Below, piece by piece: positions 16,883-26,513 of a stretch of 64,000 nucleotides of DNA. A program made the position numbers and the translations under genes. Each line of letters starts with the position of its first letter. The stretch's first letter is position 1. The notes beneath the pieces were generated by a model. It ran no database searches, had not been told where the DNA came from, and saw only the letters and a program-made list of their open reading frames with translations. The stretch covers positions 114,308-178,307 of the forward strand of contig NZ_PZJP01000004.1 of NCBI RefSeq assembly GCF_003206645.1, given 5' to 3'. This DNA is from Salinicola aestuarinus. Its GTDB lineage: Bacteria > Pseudomonadota > Gammaproteobacteria > Pseudomonadales > Halomonadaceae.

Positions 16883-17183
16883 CCGTCGAAAGAAGTAATG
16901 TGTCGTTAATCGCCGACCGCGAATCCGTCAGTCGTTGCCATGACATGGCACATGACCAGCAATCCTTAGCGTTGAAATTATTTCCAAACTTCACGACTAA
17001 CGTCACACTTGCGCACGGCAAGACAATAAATTTCGGTTAATAGAATGGAGTAATGTCTTACAACAATAAGAGCTAATTTAATTTAGTTTAATATTAAAAA
17101 AGCAACCTGAGGGTCAACGCGATCCGGGCCGTTAATACGCCAGGGCACGTCATCGGTGCCTTGGCGTATCGATGGCTGCCACG
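16883..17183. other. AT-rich convergent spacer with palindrome and long hairpin
   Basis: No gene is seen. TGCCATG-A-CATGGCA (16936-16950) is a perfect interrupted palindrome. The stretch 17070-17100 is almost all A/T. At 17135-17169 a 14-base-pair stem (one G-T pair) with a 7-base loop lies 15 bases after the stop of the minus-strand kinase gene, and it probably terminates it, with a T6 run (minus strand) about 35 bases beyond. Confidence 0.55.
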
Positions 17184-18749
17184 CTAGTTGAGGCGCATAC
17201 GTTCTTGAACCAGAGAGGCGAGCGTCAGATTGGCGTCCGGCGCCGTCGTATCGAGATGAACGAGATAGCTCGTCTCGTCGGCGGTGAAGGGTTCAAACCG
17301 CTCGCGCTGGCGCTCGAGGATGGCCAGACTCCTCTCGGATGGCTCACCGCTGCGTCTGGCGCGCTTGACGATCCGTGCGCGAAGGGTGGCCGGGTCCGCC
17401 TCGAAGCTCACCATCAATACCGCTAGCCCACGCTTTTCGGCCTCGAAGCGTAAACGCCGTCTCTGTTCGCCCAGCAGGCAGGTCGCGTCGATACACGCCG
17501 GCAGGCCAGCCTCGAGCACGGTGCCCGCGAGTTCGGCGAGCCGCCGGTACGTCTGCTCGGTAGCCGCCTCGCCATAAACCGTATCGACATCTGCGGGTTC
17601 TGCGGTGAAACCGAACAGCCGTTTGCGCTCGACGTCCGAGCGAATACGCACGCCTCCCAGACGCCGCACCGTCTCCTCGGTAAAACGACTTTTGCCGCTG
17701 CCGGAAACCCCCACCGCCAGAATCAGATAAGGAAAGCGGAACTCGCTGTAGTCCTGTGCCATCGCCAGGTAGCGACGGAAACGCTCGAGCGGTTCTGCCT
17801 CGGGGAGGTCATCGATCTCTCCCGCGTCCCGATCCCTGACCAGCTCGATACGCGCCCGCAGTAGTGCACGATGGCGTTTGTAAAAGCTGATCAGGCTGAC
17901 GACCTGATAGTCCCCGGAAAGCTCGAGATAGCGATTGAGCGCGTAGTGGGCGTACGCCTGCTCGCCGCGAGCTTCCAGATCCATGATCAGAAAAGCGAGC
18001 TCACAGGCGACATCGCACCAGCGCAACCGTTCGTTGAATTCGATGCCGTTGAAGAGGATCGCCCGTCCTTCAAAGTGCACGGCATTCCCCAGATGGATGT
18101 CGCCGTGACTCTCGCGGATGAATCCCTCACGCCGTCGTGCCTCAAGCACCGGCTCGAGCCGTGCGAAACTCTCGAGCGACAGCGTCTTCACGCTCTCGAG
18201 CGCCTGGCGGTCTTCGGGTGTGTCGAGCAGCGACTCGATCAGCTCGAACTCCTCGACCAGCATCTGCCGGATGAAGTCCGGCGTGCCGTAGGGGCTGTCG
18301 TCGGCGACTCTTGCCGCCGATTCGTGTAGCGCAACGAGCTGATCCACCAGATCATCGATCAACTCCACCGACAGCTCGCCGCTCGCCTGAATCGAACTGA
18401 GCAGATGGCGATTGCTGAACTGGCGCATTTTGACCGCGTACTCGATCGGCGCACTGTCATCGTTGACCCGCGGGGCCTCTTCGCTGCCGGAGATCGCCAC
18501 GCAGCCCAGATAGAGCGCTGGCGCCACGCGACGGTTGAGCTGCACTTCCTGCTCGCAGAGCTGCTTGCGCTTGGCGAGCGTGGAGAAGTCCAGAAAGGTA
18601 CCGTAATCCAGCGGCTTCTTGATCTTGTAGGCGAAGTCACCGGTCAATACGACCCACGAAATCGGCGTTTCGAAGAGATCGATGGCGCCGACCGGGTGAT
18701 CGAAACAATCACTCTCTCGGAGCGCCTGGATCAGCGTTCGGCTCATCAT
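17184..18749 (-). CDS. Fused aminoglycoside-phosphotransferase-like / P-loop kinase protein
   Basis: This 521-residue two-domain protein belongs to a widespread but uncharacterised proteobacterial family. The N-terminal part (about 25-325) is APH/kinase-like with the catalytic loop HGDIHLGN. The C-terminal part (about 340-515) is a P-loop kinase-like AAA domain with Walker A GVSGSGKS, used in zeta-toxin or polynucleotide-kinase-like folds. The segment after the catalytic loop reads LFNGIEFN. Family members usually have an aspartate there (FDxIEFN), so a metal-binding Asp appears changed to Asn. The start is ATG 18749, immediately followed by a second ATG, with a GAGGAGAGGG site. It is last in the minus-strand run thiD-thiE-hemL-this gene (48-base gap). 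Substrate unknown. Confidence 0.8.
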   Translation of the reverse strand: MMSRTLIQALRESDCFDHPVGAIDLFETPISWVVLTGDFAYKIKKPLDYGTFLDFSTLAKRKQLCEQEVQLNRRVAPALYLGCVAISGSEEAPRVNDDSAPIEYAVKMRQFSNRHLLSSIQASGELSVELIDDLVDQLVALHESAARVADDSPYGTPDFIRQMLVEEFELIESLLDTPEDRQALESVKTLSLESFARLEPVLEARRREGFIRESHGDIHLGNAVHFEGRAILFNGIEFNERLRWCDVACELAFLIMDLEARGEQAYAHYALNRYLELSGDYQVVSLISFYKRHRALLRARIELVRDRDAGEIDDLPEAEPLERFRRYLAMAQDYSEFRFPYLILAVGVSGSGKSRFTEETVRRLGGVRIRSDVERKRLFGFTAEPADVDTVYGEAATEQTYRRLAELAGTVLEAGLPACIDATCLLGEQRRRLRFEAEKRGLAVLMVSFEADPATLRARIVKRARRSGEPSERSLAILERQRERFEPFTADETSYLVHLDTTAPDANLTLASLVQERMRLN

Positions 18750-18797
18750 CCCTCTCCTCGTGGATGGCGCTTCGGTTGCATCATGGAATCGCGCCTC

Positions 18798-20081
18798 TCA
18801 GTTCATCGCGGCGAATGCGCGTTCGCTGGCCATCAGCGTATTCTGAAGGTCGTCGTGCGTATGGGCGCTCGACATGAAGCCAGCCTCGAAGGGCGACGGT
18901 GCGAGATAGACGCCGGACTCGAGCATCGAGGCGAAGAAGTTGCGGAACGCCTGGGCGTCGCAGGCCGTGGCCTGGCCAAAATTGTCCACCCGCTGCTGTG
19001 CGGTGAAGAACAGTCCGAACATGCCACCGGCGCGCTGAGTCATCATCTCGACGCCCGCGGCATGAGCGCGCGCCTCGAGCCCGTCGCAGAGCGTATCGAC
19101 GCGCGTACTCAGCGCCTCGTGGAATCCGGGCTGACGGATCTTCTCGAGCAGGGTGACGCCCGCGGCCATGGCGAGCGGATTGCCCGACAGCGTGCCCGCC
19201 TGATAGACCGGCCCGAGCGGCGAGATCCACTCCATGATCTCGCGTCGCCCCCCGAAGGCGCCCACCGGCATGCCGCCGCCAACGATCTTGCCAAGGCAGG
19301 TGAGGTCGGGTGTCACGCCATAGTGAGCCTGCGCGCCGCCGAGCGCGACACGAAAGCCGGTCATCACCTCGTCGAAAATCAGCACCGCGCCGCTCTGGTC
19401 GCAGGCCTGGCGCAACGCCTCGAGAAAACCGGGCTGCGGCGGAATGCAGTTCATGTTCCCGGCTACGGGCTCGACGATGATTCCCGCGATCTGCTCGCCC
19501 AGCGTCTCGAAACAGTCGTTGACAGCATCGATGTCGTTGTAAGGCAGGGTGATGGTGTGCTCGGCGAGAGACGCCGGCACGCCCGGCGAGCTGGGTTCAC
19601 CGTGCGTCAGCGCCCCGGAGCCTGCCTTGACCAGCAGCGAATCGGAATGACCGTGGTAGTTGCCCTCGAACTTCACGATCTTGTCACGTCCGGTGTAGCC
19701 TCGCGCCAGCCGGATCGCCGACATCGTCGCCTCGGTGCCGGAGCTGGTCATGCGCACCATGTCGATCGACGGAATGATCTCGCAGATCAGATCGGCCATG
19801 GTCGTCTCGATCGCTGTCGGCGTGCCGAAAGAGAGGCCGCTGTCGAGTCGGTCGCGCACCGCGGCCAGTACCTCGGGGTCGGCGTGACCGGTGATCATCG
19901 GTCCCCAGGAACCGACATAGTCGATGTAGCGCTTGCCCTCGACGTCGAAGAGATAGGCGCCCTTGGCGCGCTCGATGAAGACCGGAGAGCGCGACATGCC
20001 CTTGAAGGCCCGCACGGGCGAGTTGACGCCACCGGGAATTCGCTGGCTGGCACGTTCGAAAAGTTCGGCGGAAGTGGTCAT
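18798..20081 (-). CDS. hemL: Glutamate-1-semialdehyde 2,1-aminomutase
   Basis: HemL is the PLP enzyme that converts glutamate-1-semialdehyde to 5-aminolevulinate in the C5 heme pathway. The N-terminus is canonical ([23 protein letters not shown]). [43 protein letters not shown] and [16 protein letters not shown] (PLP-lysine) are all present. I start at ATG 20081 (MTTSAELF), with AGAGAG upstream, giving 427 residues (E. coli 426). A longer open frame upstream overlaps thiE and is rejected. It follows thiE by ten bases, the thiE-hemL order being common in gammaproteobacteria. Confidence 0.97.
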   Translation of the reverse strand: MTTSAELFERASQRIPGGVNSPVRAFKGMSRSPVFIERAKGAYLFDVEGKRYIDYVGSWGPMITGHADPEVLAAVRDRLDSGLSFGTPTAIETTMADLICEIIPSIDMVRMTSSGTEATMSAIRLARGYTGRDKIVKFEGNYHGHSDSLLVKAGSGALTHGEPSSPGVPASLAEHTITLPYNDIDAVNDCFETLGEQIAGIIVEPVAGNMNCIPPQPGFLEALRQACDQSGAVLIFDEVMTGFRVALGGAQAHYGVTPDLTCLGKIVGGGMPVGAFGGRREIMEWISPLGPVYQAGTLSGNPLAMAAGVTLLEKIRQPGFHEALSTRVDTLCDGLEARAHAAGVEMMTQRAGGMFGLFFTAQQRVDNFGQATACDAQAFRNFFASMLESGVYLAPSPFEAGFMSSAHTHDDLQNTLMASERAFAAMN

Positions 20082-20091
20082 AGATATCTCT

Positions 20092-20787
20092 CTAACAGCG
20101 TTCGGTGACAGAATTCGGTAAGGACGCCGCACGCATCGCGGCATCGAGTTCGCGGGTGGCCCCGTGCACATCGTCGGCCGCGAACAGCGCATGCACCACG
20201 GCAAGCAGCTCGGCGCCGGCCTCTCGCGCCTGGCCCGCTGTCTCGCCATCGATCCCCCCGATCGCGACGCGGGGCAGGCCGAAGCGCGCAGCCTCAGCGA
20301 GTATCGTCAGCGAGGCCGGTACGGCGGCGGGCTTGGTCCGGGAGGGGAAAAATCGTCCGAAGGCGAGATAACTGGCGCCCTCCCCGGCAGCCCGCTCGGC
20401 GAGCGCGAGCGAGCCATGACAGGTGGCGCCGATGATGGCGTCATCTCCCAGGCGCGCCCGCGCCAACGCCAGCGACCCATCCCCCTGGCCCAGATGAAGA
20501 CCGACACCTTCGCCCCAGCGCGCCCGAAGCCACTCGGCCAGAGCCAGGTCATCGTTGATAATCAGCGGCGTGGCGTGACGTGCACAGAGCGAGGCCAGCG
20601 CCTCGGTCTGGCGGCGCCGGCGAGCGGTGTCGTCGGACTTGTCGCGATACTGGAGCAGCGCAATGCCCGCCTCGAGCGCCTGTCCACAGGCATCGAGCAG
20701 TCGCGAGTCCTCCGACAGCAGGCCGCTGTCGGTGATGGCATAGAGGCCGTTGAGGGCGTGGCCGGCAGAACGGTCTGACATCATCAC
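20092..20787 (-). CDS. thiE: Thiamine-phosphate synthase
   Basis: ThiE couples HMP-pyrophosphate and thiazole phosphate to make thiamine phosphate. It is a TIM-barrel protein of about 230 residues with YAITD near the start, LLQYRDKS (pyrophosphate site), [25 protein letters not shown], and the family's [12 protein letters not shown] and VAIGGID segments. The start region reads GTG-ATG-ATG, with the GTG overlapping the thiD stop (GTGA), so the exact first codon is uncertain by two codons but coupling to thiD is clear. No TPP riboswitch is visible between thiD and the gene before it, so thiamine control of this operon is not evident. Confidence 0.95.
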   Translation of the reverse strand: MMMSDRSAGHALNGLYAITDSGLLSEDSRLLDACGQALEAGIALLQYRDKSDDTARRRRQTEALASLCARHATPLIINDDLALAEWLRARWGEGVGLHLGQGDGSLALARARLGDDAIIGATCHGSLALAERAAGEGASYLAFGRFFPSRTKPAAVPASLTILAEAARFGLPRVAIGGIDGETAGQAREAGAELLAVVHALFAADDVHGATRELDAAMRAASLPNSVTERC

Positions 20788-21608
20788 TCCAGCGTGGCAT
20801 CGAAGTCAGGCGCACGCCAGAGCCGGTCCGGCAGTCGCTGGCCCCGCCCGAGCATGAATCCGTGGTCGAGCGTATCCCAGGTATAGCGCTGGGCCTGGGT
20901 ACACGCCCCGGCGAGCCCCTCGCCGGCGGCCAGACGGGCCGCCAGCGCCGCGGCGAGGGTGCAGCCGGAACCGTGGTACTGGGCCGACAGACGGGGCCAC
21001 TGCCACTGGCGATTGAGATCTGGCGTGTGCAGGGTATGAACCACCAGGCTCGATGCCGCTTCGCCTTCGAGCGGGTCGGTGCCGGTGAGTAGCACTGCCG
21101 CACACCCGAGCGACATGATCTCGACCACCTGCGCGACCTCCCCTTCACCGGGCCGCGCTGCGATTCGGGCGAGCTCGCCCCGATTGGGCGTCAAGATATC
21201 CACAAGGGGTAGCAGCCGCTCGCGAAGCGTGCCGACCAAATGGGGTGTGGATAAATCGGTGCCGCCGCCACTGCTCATCACCGGATCCACGATCAGCGGC
21301 ACCCCGGGACAGGCTTTGGCGATATCGATGACCGCGTTGAGCACGTCGATATTGGGGATCAGGCCGACCTTGATCGCCGCGATCGTAAAGTCATCACAGA
21401 GGTGTCTTGCCGCGCGCCGCACGAACTCGCCCGTGCACGGGGAGACACTTTCGACGTCCTGGGTCGACTGCACGGTGAGCGCCGTCGGCACCGTCACCGC
21501 CCAGCCGCCGCAGCCGCGTACGGCCTCTGCGTCGGCCAAAAGACCGGCCCCGCCGCTCGGGTCATGGCCTGACAGAATCAGCACCACCGGCTTGTCGTCA
21601 TGAGACAT
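20784..21608 (-). CDS. thiD: Hydroxymethylpyrimidine/phosphomethylpyrimidine kinase
   Basis: ThiD phosphorylates HMP and HMP-P in thiamine synthesis and salvage. This ribokinase-fold protein has [19 protein letters not shown] at the N-terminus. It also has [23 protein letters not shown] and the anion-hole/catalytic [14 protein letters not shown]. The start ATG at 21608 has GGAGGTGA five to six bases upstream. An in-frame GTG three codons earlier lies inside that site and is rejected. The length is 274 residues. It heads the minus-strand operon thiD-thiE-hemL. A one-mismatch DnaA box (21196-21204) and an exact one (21246-21254) lie inside the gene. Confidence 0.95.
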   Translation of the reverse strand: MSHDDKPVVLILSGHDPSGGAGLLADAEAVRGCGGWAVTVPTALTVQSTQDVESVSPCTGEFVRRAARHLCDDFTIAAIKVGLIPNIDVLNAVIDIAKACPGVPLIVDPVMSSGGGTDLSTPHLVGTLRERLLPLVDILTPNRGELARIAARPGEGEVAQVVEIMSLGCAAVLLTGTDPLEGEAASSLVVHTLHTPDLNRQWQWPRLSAQYHGSGCTLAAALAARLAAGEGLAGACTQAQRYTWDTLDHGFMLGRGQRLPDRLWRAPDFDATLE

Positions 21609-21665
21609 CTCGCTCACCTCCCGGCTGGTGTTGGCATCGTCGTCAGCGCTGTGGCCGGCTGGCCG

Positions 21666-23420
21666 TCAGCGCTTTCGCCGATAGTAATTCTCGATCGCTT
21701 CGCGGGTGATGATACCGGAAATCTTGCGAATCATCGGGGCCGTGGTCTGCTCGACATAGAGCGCATCGACGCTGGATTCGTTGAGGGTATCGAAGGCTTC
21801 CGACAGTGTCGCTTCCAGATAGACCGGCGCCAGATCGAGGCGCTCACCCGGCACCTCCTCGAGATCGATACGCTCGTGTTCGGCGAGCCACGCCTCGTCG
21901 TCGAGCACGCGGGCGAGATTGGCCGCCTTCATCGCCAGCGGCGGCTTGCCACGACTCTCGTCGACGATGACGAGCCAGGTCGGTTTGGAGCCGAGCAGCG
22001 TTCTGGCTCGTTCATGGTCGATATAGCGCGGCGAGCGCACCAGATTGCGCTCCATCACCGCCGGCACGGCAACCCGAGAGAGCGCCTGCATCAGCGGCTG
22101 CTGCAGCGGATGCTGGCCCAGTTGATTGAGTGTCGACATGAAAAATCCGTGGCAGCCGCAGAACTGCCGGGCCGTGAGCACGGCGACCACGACCGCCAGC
22201 ATCCCCGGCAGCATGATCGCCGCGTTACGCGTGAGTTCGAGCAGTGCGAGCAGCGCCGCCAGCGGCGCCTGCAGGGCCGCGGCCATCATGGCGGCCATCC
22301 CGAGGACGGCGTAGAGCTCAGGCGTGGTGACGACACTCGGCAGCCATGCCCCCCCGATCATCCCCATCAGCGCGCCGGCGGCAGCCCCGGAGACCAGCAA
22401 CGGGCCGATCACGCCGACCTGGACCCCGCCGGCGAGACACAGCGCAGTCAGCGAAAGCTTGATCACCGCCAGCACCAATAGCGTATCCAGGGTCATGGGC
22501 GAGTTCAGCGTCTGCGCCAGACTGTCGTAGCCGATGCCCTGAACCTCAGGGTAGAACCAGGCGATGGCACCGGTCACGCCCCCGATCATCAGCAGTCGCA
22601 GCGCGAAGGGCAGCCGCGCGACGAGTGCATGTCCCTTGGCGAGACGGACGAAGACCCCGGCCATGACACCGATGATCAGCGCGGTCAGAACGATCCACGG
22701 AAGATCGCGCAGCGAACTCAGTGCCAGTGGCGGCACGCTGAACGCGGGTTCACTGCCGTAGACCGCCCAGGAGATCAATGCGCCCATGGTCGAGGCGAGA
22801 ATCACCGGCATGAAACCCGCGATGGTGTACTCCATCATCACCACTTCCATGGCGAAAATGACGCCGGCAATGGGCGTATTGAACGACGCCGCAATCGCCG
22901 CGGCAGTGCCGCAACCGACCAGTACGCGAAGACTATTGTGAGGGAGCCGAAGTCGTGTGCCGATCCAGCTCGACGCCGCCGAGCCCAGATGAATCGCCGG
23001 CCCTTCGCGTCCCGCCGAGAGTCCTCCCAGCACCGACATCACACCGACCCACCACTGGTTGATCCAGTTGCGAAACGGCATCTTTCCCTGATGGTAGGCG
23101 AGACGTTCGATCACATGGCCGATGCCCATGCGCAGGGTGCGTCGTGGCTGCGGCCAGAGCCAGATGCCAATGAGTGCAACGGCGACCAGCGGCAAAAGGG
23201 CGCGGGTCAACGGCGGCAGCGCCTCGAACGCCTCGGGATCGTTCCCCGGCATCAAGAAGAACGCCCCGAACTGGAGCAGCAAGCGGAAGGCCACCATCAC
23301 CCCGCCGGTCAGCACGCCGGCGAGAATCCCCAGCAGGCAGAGCTGCGGCATGGCATCGACGCTCGCCAGTTGGCGACGAAATCGCTCCATGCTGGGTCGT
23401 CGAAAAGCCAGTCTCGTCAC
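21666..23420 (-). CDS. ClC-family anion channel/transporter with C-terminal regulatory region
   Basis: This 584-residue ClC protein has about ten to twelve hydrophobic helices (about 25-425) and a soluble C-terminal segment of about 150 residues that resembles CBS domains. The GREGPxxHxG motif with the gating glutamate is intact ([10 protein letters not shown]). The other two anion-pathway motifs differ from the classical transporters: GIGHV where GSGIP is expected and GVIGP where GxFxP is expected. The protein may therefore handle chloride with altered selectivity or belong to a less studied branch. The start is GTG 23420 after an AGAGGGGG site. No ATG nearby has a better one. A role in osmotic or acid physiology is inferred. 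Confidence 0.88.
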   Translation of the reverse strand: MTRLAFRRPSMERFRRQLASVDAMPQLCLLGILAGVLTGGVMVAFRLLLQFGAFFLMPGNDPEAFEALPPLTRALLPLVAVALIGIWLWPQPRRTLRMGIGHVIERLAYHQGKMPFRNWINQWWVGVMSVLGGLSAGREGPAIHLGSAASSWIGTRLRLPHNSLRVLVGCGTAAAIAASFNTPIAGVIFAMEVVMMEYTIAGFMPVILASTMGALISWAVYGSEPAFSVPPLALSSLRDLPWIVLTALIIGVMAGVFVRLAKGHALVARLPFALRLLMIGGVTGAIAWFYPEVQGIGYDSLAQTLNSPMTLDTLLVLAVIKLSLTALCLAGGVQVGVIGPLLVSGAAAGALMGMIGGAWLPSVVTTPELYAVLGMAAMMAAALQAPLAALLALLELTRNAAIMLPGMLAVVVAVLTARQFCGCHGFFMSTLNQLGQHPLQQPLMQALSRVAVPAVMERNLVRSPRYIDHERARTLLGSKPTWLVIVDESRGKPPLAMKAANLARVLDDEAWLAEHERIDLEEVPGERLDLAPVYLEATLSEAFDTLNESSVDALYVEQTTAPMIRKISGIITREAIENYYRRKR

Positions 23421-23664
23421 GCCTGCCCCCTCTTCTCGGGTGGATCTCGTGGATGGATCGGACGCGCGCCGGTCGACGGGTCGCTACCCAGCGTCAGCGC
23501 CGCTCACAATCATACACGTCGCACGCCGCGGGACGACGCCGCTAAAGTTGACCCTTTTACTGGGTATTACCGATAATGGCGTTCATCAAAAGCGGCACGC
23601 TCGACGTGGCGCACTTCTTTCCGATCCACCCAGCGGTCGACGACCGCCCTCCGGGAGCGTGACG

Positions 23665-24018
23665 ATGAGTACAGTGGAGTCCTTCGCTCCAAGCCCCATG
23701 TTTTTCACCGACGCCGCGGCCAAACGCGTCCAGTCGCTGATCAACGAGGAGAACAATCCGTCGCTCAAGCTGCGGGTCTACGTCACCGGCGGCGGCTGCT
23801 CCGGCTTCCAGTACGGCTTCGATCTCGGTGATCAGCTCGCCGAGGATGACACCATCATCGACAACGCCGGCGTGAGCCTCGTCGTCGATTCGCTGTCGTA
23901 TCAGTATCTCGTCGGCTCCACCGTCGACTTCGAAGAGGGACTGGCCGGGGCTCGCTTCATCATTCGAAACCCCAACGCCCAATCCACCTGCGGCTGCGGC
24001 GCCTCGTTCTCGGTCTGA
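23665..24018 (+). CDS. erpA: Iron-sulfur cluster insertion protein ErpA
   Basis: ErpA is an A-type carrier that delivers Fe-S clusters to apo-proteins, including isoprenoid-synthesis enzymes. The 117-residue protein has the three conserved cysteines: GGGCSGF and the C-terminal CGCGASFSV. It also has the A-type core [17 protein letters not shown] and [28 protein letters not shown] chose ATG 23665 (MSTVESF), preceded by GGGAG. A long upstream extension in the same frame has no similarity. E. coli ErpA is 114 residues. It stands alone between the divergent ClC gene and the ABC operon. Confidence 0.96.
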   Translation: MSTVESFAPSPMFFTDAAAKRVQSLINEENNPSLKLRVYVTGGGCSGFQYGFDLGDQLAEDDTIIDNAGVSLVVDSLSYQYLVGSTVDFEEGLAGARFIIRNPNAQSTCGCGASFSV

Positions 24019-24081
24019 TAATTCGGGCGCCCGCGCGCGCATCAACTTGACGTTTCTCGACAAATTTCCTCACTGTAGATG

Positions 24082-24098
24082 GTGATAGACCCTATCAC
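24082..24098. promoter_or_regulatory. Inverted repeat before the amino acid ABC operon (possible operator)
   Basis: GTGATAG-ACC-CTATCAC is a perfect 7-base inverted repeat ending 19 bases before the start of the binding-protein gene. The arms resemble the CTATCA/TGATAG halves of Tet-type operators, though the regulator is unknown and none is adjacent. It could instead act as a leader hairpin close to the ribosome-binding site. Confidence 0.45.
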
Positions 24099-24117
24099 TG
24101 ACAGATTCGAGGCAATT

Positions 24118-24906
24118 ATGAACAACAATACCCCTGCGATTCCCCGGCTGGCGGCGTCCGCGCTGGCCCTCTCTATCGGCCTCTCCGCGATCACGCTCGC
24201 CGGCACTGCCCAGGCACAGGAAGCCAGCCTCAACGGGGCAACCGACCCGAGCTTCGTCCCGTTCGAAATGATGGATCCGGACAGTGGCGAAATGGTCGGC
24301 TTCGACATGGACATGATCCAGGAAATTGCCGATCGCGCCGGTTTTGATATCAGCATCAACACGATGGACTTCAACGGCATCATCCCCGCCATCCAGACGG
24401 GCAACGTCGACTTCGCCATCGCCGGCATCACCATCACCGACGAGCGCCAGGAAATCGTCGACTTCAGCGATCCCTACTATGACTCCGGCCTGCGCATCCT
24501 GGTCAAACAGGACAGCGACGTAGACACCCTCGACGGGCTCGAAGGCATGCGGATCGGGACCAAGATCGGTTCCACCAGCTACGACTATCTGCAGGAAAAC
24601 CTCGGCGACGACGCCGAAATCACGCCCTATCCGGGCAGCGCCGACATGTATATGGCGCTGATGGGCGGCAACGTCGATGCCGTCTTCTACGACGCCCCCA
24701 ACGTCGGCTACTTCGCTCAAACGAAAGGCCAGGGTCGGGTCAAGACGGTCGGCCCCCTCTACGAGGGCCAGCAGTACGGCATTGCCTTCACCAAGGGCAG
24801 CGAGTGGGTCGAGCCCACCAACGAGGCACTCGCCGAGATGCATGAAGATGGCACCTACGACGAGATCTACGAGAAGTGGTTCGGCGAAGCGCCGGATGCC
24901 GAATAA
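24118..24906 (+). CDS. Polar amino acid ABC transporter, periplasmic binding protein
   Basis: This family 3 solute-binding protein (GlnH/ArtJ-like) has 262 residues. A signal peptide precedes a cleavage site near AQA-QE (about residue 36). The mature part has [23 protein letters not shown], the [16 protein letters not shown] signature, and [12 protein letters not shown]. Glutamine, arginine or another polar amino acid is possible, and sequence reading cannot decide. The start ATG 24118 has GAGG six bases upstream. The open frame extends 13 codons earlier, but across the operator-like repeat. The mature protein is rich in Asp and Glu, typical of periplasmic proteins in halophiles. It is first in a three-gene operon. 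Confidence 0.93.
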   Translation: MNNNTPAIPRLAASALALSIGLSAITLAGTAQAQEASLNGATDPSFVPFEMMDPDSGEMVGFDMDMIQEIADRAGFDISINTMDFNGIIPAIQTGNVDFAIAGITITDERQEIVDFSDPYYDSGLRILVKQDSDVDTLDGLEGMRIGTKIGSTSYDYLQENLGDDAEITPYPGSADMYMALMGGNVDAVFYDAPNVGYFAQTKGQGRVKTVGPLYEGQQYGIAFTKGSEWVEPTNEALAEMHEDGTYDEIYEKWFGEAPDAE

Positions 24907-24920
24907 CGTCTCATGATGCC

Positions 24921-24950
24921 AAGAGGCCGGGCTTTGATGCCCGGCCTCTT
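24921..24950 (+). terminator. Attenuating hairpin between binding-protein and permease genes
   Basis: AAGAGGCCGGGC pairs perfectly with GCCCGGCCTCTT (12 base pairs) around a TTTGAT loop, starting 15 bases after the binding-protein stop. The T-tail is short. In ABC operons such intergenic hairpins raise the yield of binding protein relative to the permease, and this is the likely role. Confidence 0.8.
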
Positions 24951-25007
24951 GTCGTCGGGTGCCCAGACATCTGACGACACGTCTTCCGTGATCGAGGGAG
25001 CTGCTCC

Positions 25008-25676
25008 GTGGAATTGAATTTCCAGTTCGACTGGCACGCCGCCATTGCGTCGCTGCCGTATCTGCTCAAGGGCCTGCCCTATACCCTGCTCATCTCCTTC
25101 GGCGGTCTGGCCATCGGCTTCGTCGTCGGCATCGTGTTCGGACTGATGCGTATCAGCCCGACCCGCTGGCTGCGCATTCCCGCGGTGGTCTATATCGAGG
25201 TGTTCCGGGGCACGCCGGTGCTGGTGCAGGTGCTTTTCATATTCTATGGGCTGCCGACGCTACTCGGCGGACCGATCAACGCGCTCACGGCGGGTATTGC
25301 TGCCATCGCGCTCAACGCCGGCGCCTATATCTCCGAAATCGTGCGCGGCGGTGTGCAATCCATCGAGCGCGGCCAGCGCGAGGCGGGGCTGTCACTCGGC
25401 CTCTCCGGGACCCAGACCTTCCAGTACATCGTCTGGCCCCAGGCGCTGAGACGCATGATTCCGGCGCTGGGTAACCAGGGCATCGTGAGCATCAAGGACA
25501 CCTCGCTGTTTTCGGTGATCGGAGTCGGCGAACTGGTTCGTCAGGGCCAGGTCTATATCGCCAATACCTTCACCGCTCTCGAGGTCTACTTCATGATCGC
25601 CCTGCTCTATCTGGCGATCACACTGAGCCTGTCGATGGCGCTGAACCTGCTGGAACGCAAGGGGGTGGTGGGATGA
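25008..25676 (+). CDS. Polar amino acid ABC transporter permease
   Basis: This inner-membrane permease of the HisM/GlnP family has 222 residues and about five hydrophobic helices. It shows the family's [17 protein letters not shown] start, [14 protein letters not shown], and the EAA loop that contacts the ATPase ([35 protein letters not shown]). The start is GTG at 25008 with a GAGGGAG site. Its last bases ATGA overlap the ATPase gene by four. Only one permease gene is present, so the transporter probably uses a homodimer. Confidence 0.94.
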   Translation: MELNFQFDWHAAIASLPYLLKGLPYTLLISFGGLAIGFVVGIVFGLMRISPTRWLRIPAVVYIEVFRGTPVLVQVLFIFYGLPTLLGGPINALTAGIAAIALNAGAYISEIVRGGVQSIERGQREAGLSLGLSGTQTFQYIVWPQALRRMIPALGNQGIVSIKDTSLFSVIGVGELVRQGQVYIANTFTALEVYFMIALLYLAITLSLSMALNLLERKGVVG

Positions 25677-26434
25677 GCACGACCGACAAATGGCCGATCG
25701 TCAGGCTGCAGAAGGTCAACAAGCACTTTGGCAATCTGCACGTCATGCGCAACATCGACCTCGACGTCGCCCCCGGCGAAGTCGTGGTGATCATTGGCGC
25801 CAGCGGCTCCGGCAAATCGACGCTGATCCGCTGCGTCAATGGCCTCGAGCCGTTTCAGGGGGGGCGCATCGAAGTGGATGGCAAGACCCTGGAACCCAAC
25901 GGCGCCAGTGGCAAGTCGCTGCAGGCGGTTCGCACCGAAGTCGGCATGGTGTTCCAGCAGTTCAACCTGTTTCCCCACCTCTCGATACGCGACAACGTCA
26001 CACTCGCACCGCGCAAGGTTCGCGGCATGACGAAACAGCAGGCGGACGCGACGGCCGACCGGCTACTCGATCGCGTGGGCATCGCCGACCAGGCGGACAA
26101 GTTCCCCGGGCAGCTCTCAGGCGGTCAGCAGCAGCGCGTGGCCCTCGCCCGGGCACTTGCCATGGAGCCTCGACTGATGCTTTTCGACGAGCCCACCTCG
26201 GCGCTCGACCCGGAAATGATCGGTGAGGTGCTCGACGCCATGCGCGAGCTGGCCAAGGACGGCATGACCATGATGATCGTCACCCACGAGATGGGGTTCG
26301 CCCGCGAGGTCGCCGACCGCGTGGTCTTCGTTCATGGGGGCGAGATCGTCGAGGAAGGACCCCCGGAGCGCGTCTTCGATGAGCCCCAACACGAACGCAC
26401 CCAGGCCTTCCTCTCCCGCGTGCTGAAACACTGA
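25673..26434 (+). CDS. Polar amino acid ABC transporter ATP-binding protein
   Basis: This 253-residue ABC ATPase is of the GlnQ/HisP type. Walker A is GASGSGKST (about 42-50), the Q-loop is [11 protein letters not shown], the signature [15 protein letters not shown], Walker [15 protein letters not shown], and the switch histidine is in [15 protein letters not shown]. The MxxxVxxVNLxxHFG-like opening (LQKVNKHFG) and the C-terminal [17 protein letters not shown] tail are standard for the amino acid branch. It overlaps the permease gene by four bases (ATGA) and ends the operon. Two hairpins follow. Confidence 0.96.
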   Translation: MSTTDKWPIVRLQKVNKHFGNLHVMRNIDLDVAPGEVVVIIGASGSGKSTLIRCVNGLEPFQGGRIEVDGKTLEPNGASGKSLQAVRTEVGMVFQQFNLFPHLSIRDNVTLAPRKVRGMTKQQADATADRLLDRVGIADQADKFPGQLSGGQQQRVALARALAMEPRLMLFDEPTSALDPEMIGEVLDAMRELAKDGMTMMIVTHEMGFAREVADRVVFVHGGEIVEEGPPERVFDEPQHERTQAFLSRVLKH

Positions 26435-26465
26435 CGTCTCGCCACACCGGTCTGTACCGAATCCC

Positions 26466-26513
26466 GGCGACGTCTCAAGTCGCCGTTTGAGCGAATCCAT
26501 TGTGGATTCGCTC
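26466..26513 (+). terminator. Tandem hairpins after the ABC operon
   Basis: GGCGAC-N7-GTCGCC (26466-26484) followed by GTTT, then GAGCGAATCCA-TTG-TGGATTCGCTC (26489-26513, 11 base pairs), begin about 30 bases after the ATPase stop. Neither has a long T-run, but together they probably end the transcript before the origin-like spacer. Confidence 0.55.

Noticed and set aside
18405..20108. A 567-codon plus-strand open frame over the kinase and hemL genes
   Set aside because: It is antisense to hemL and the fused kinase, both well supported, and lacks any domain signature.
21609..21665. Possible TPP riboswitch upstream of thiD
   Set aside because: The spacer is only 57 bases and contains no THI-box pattern.
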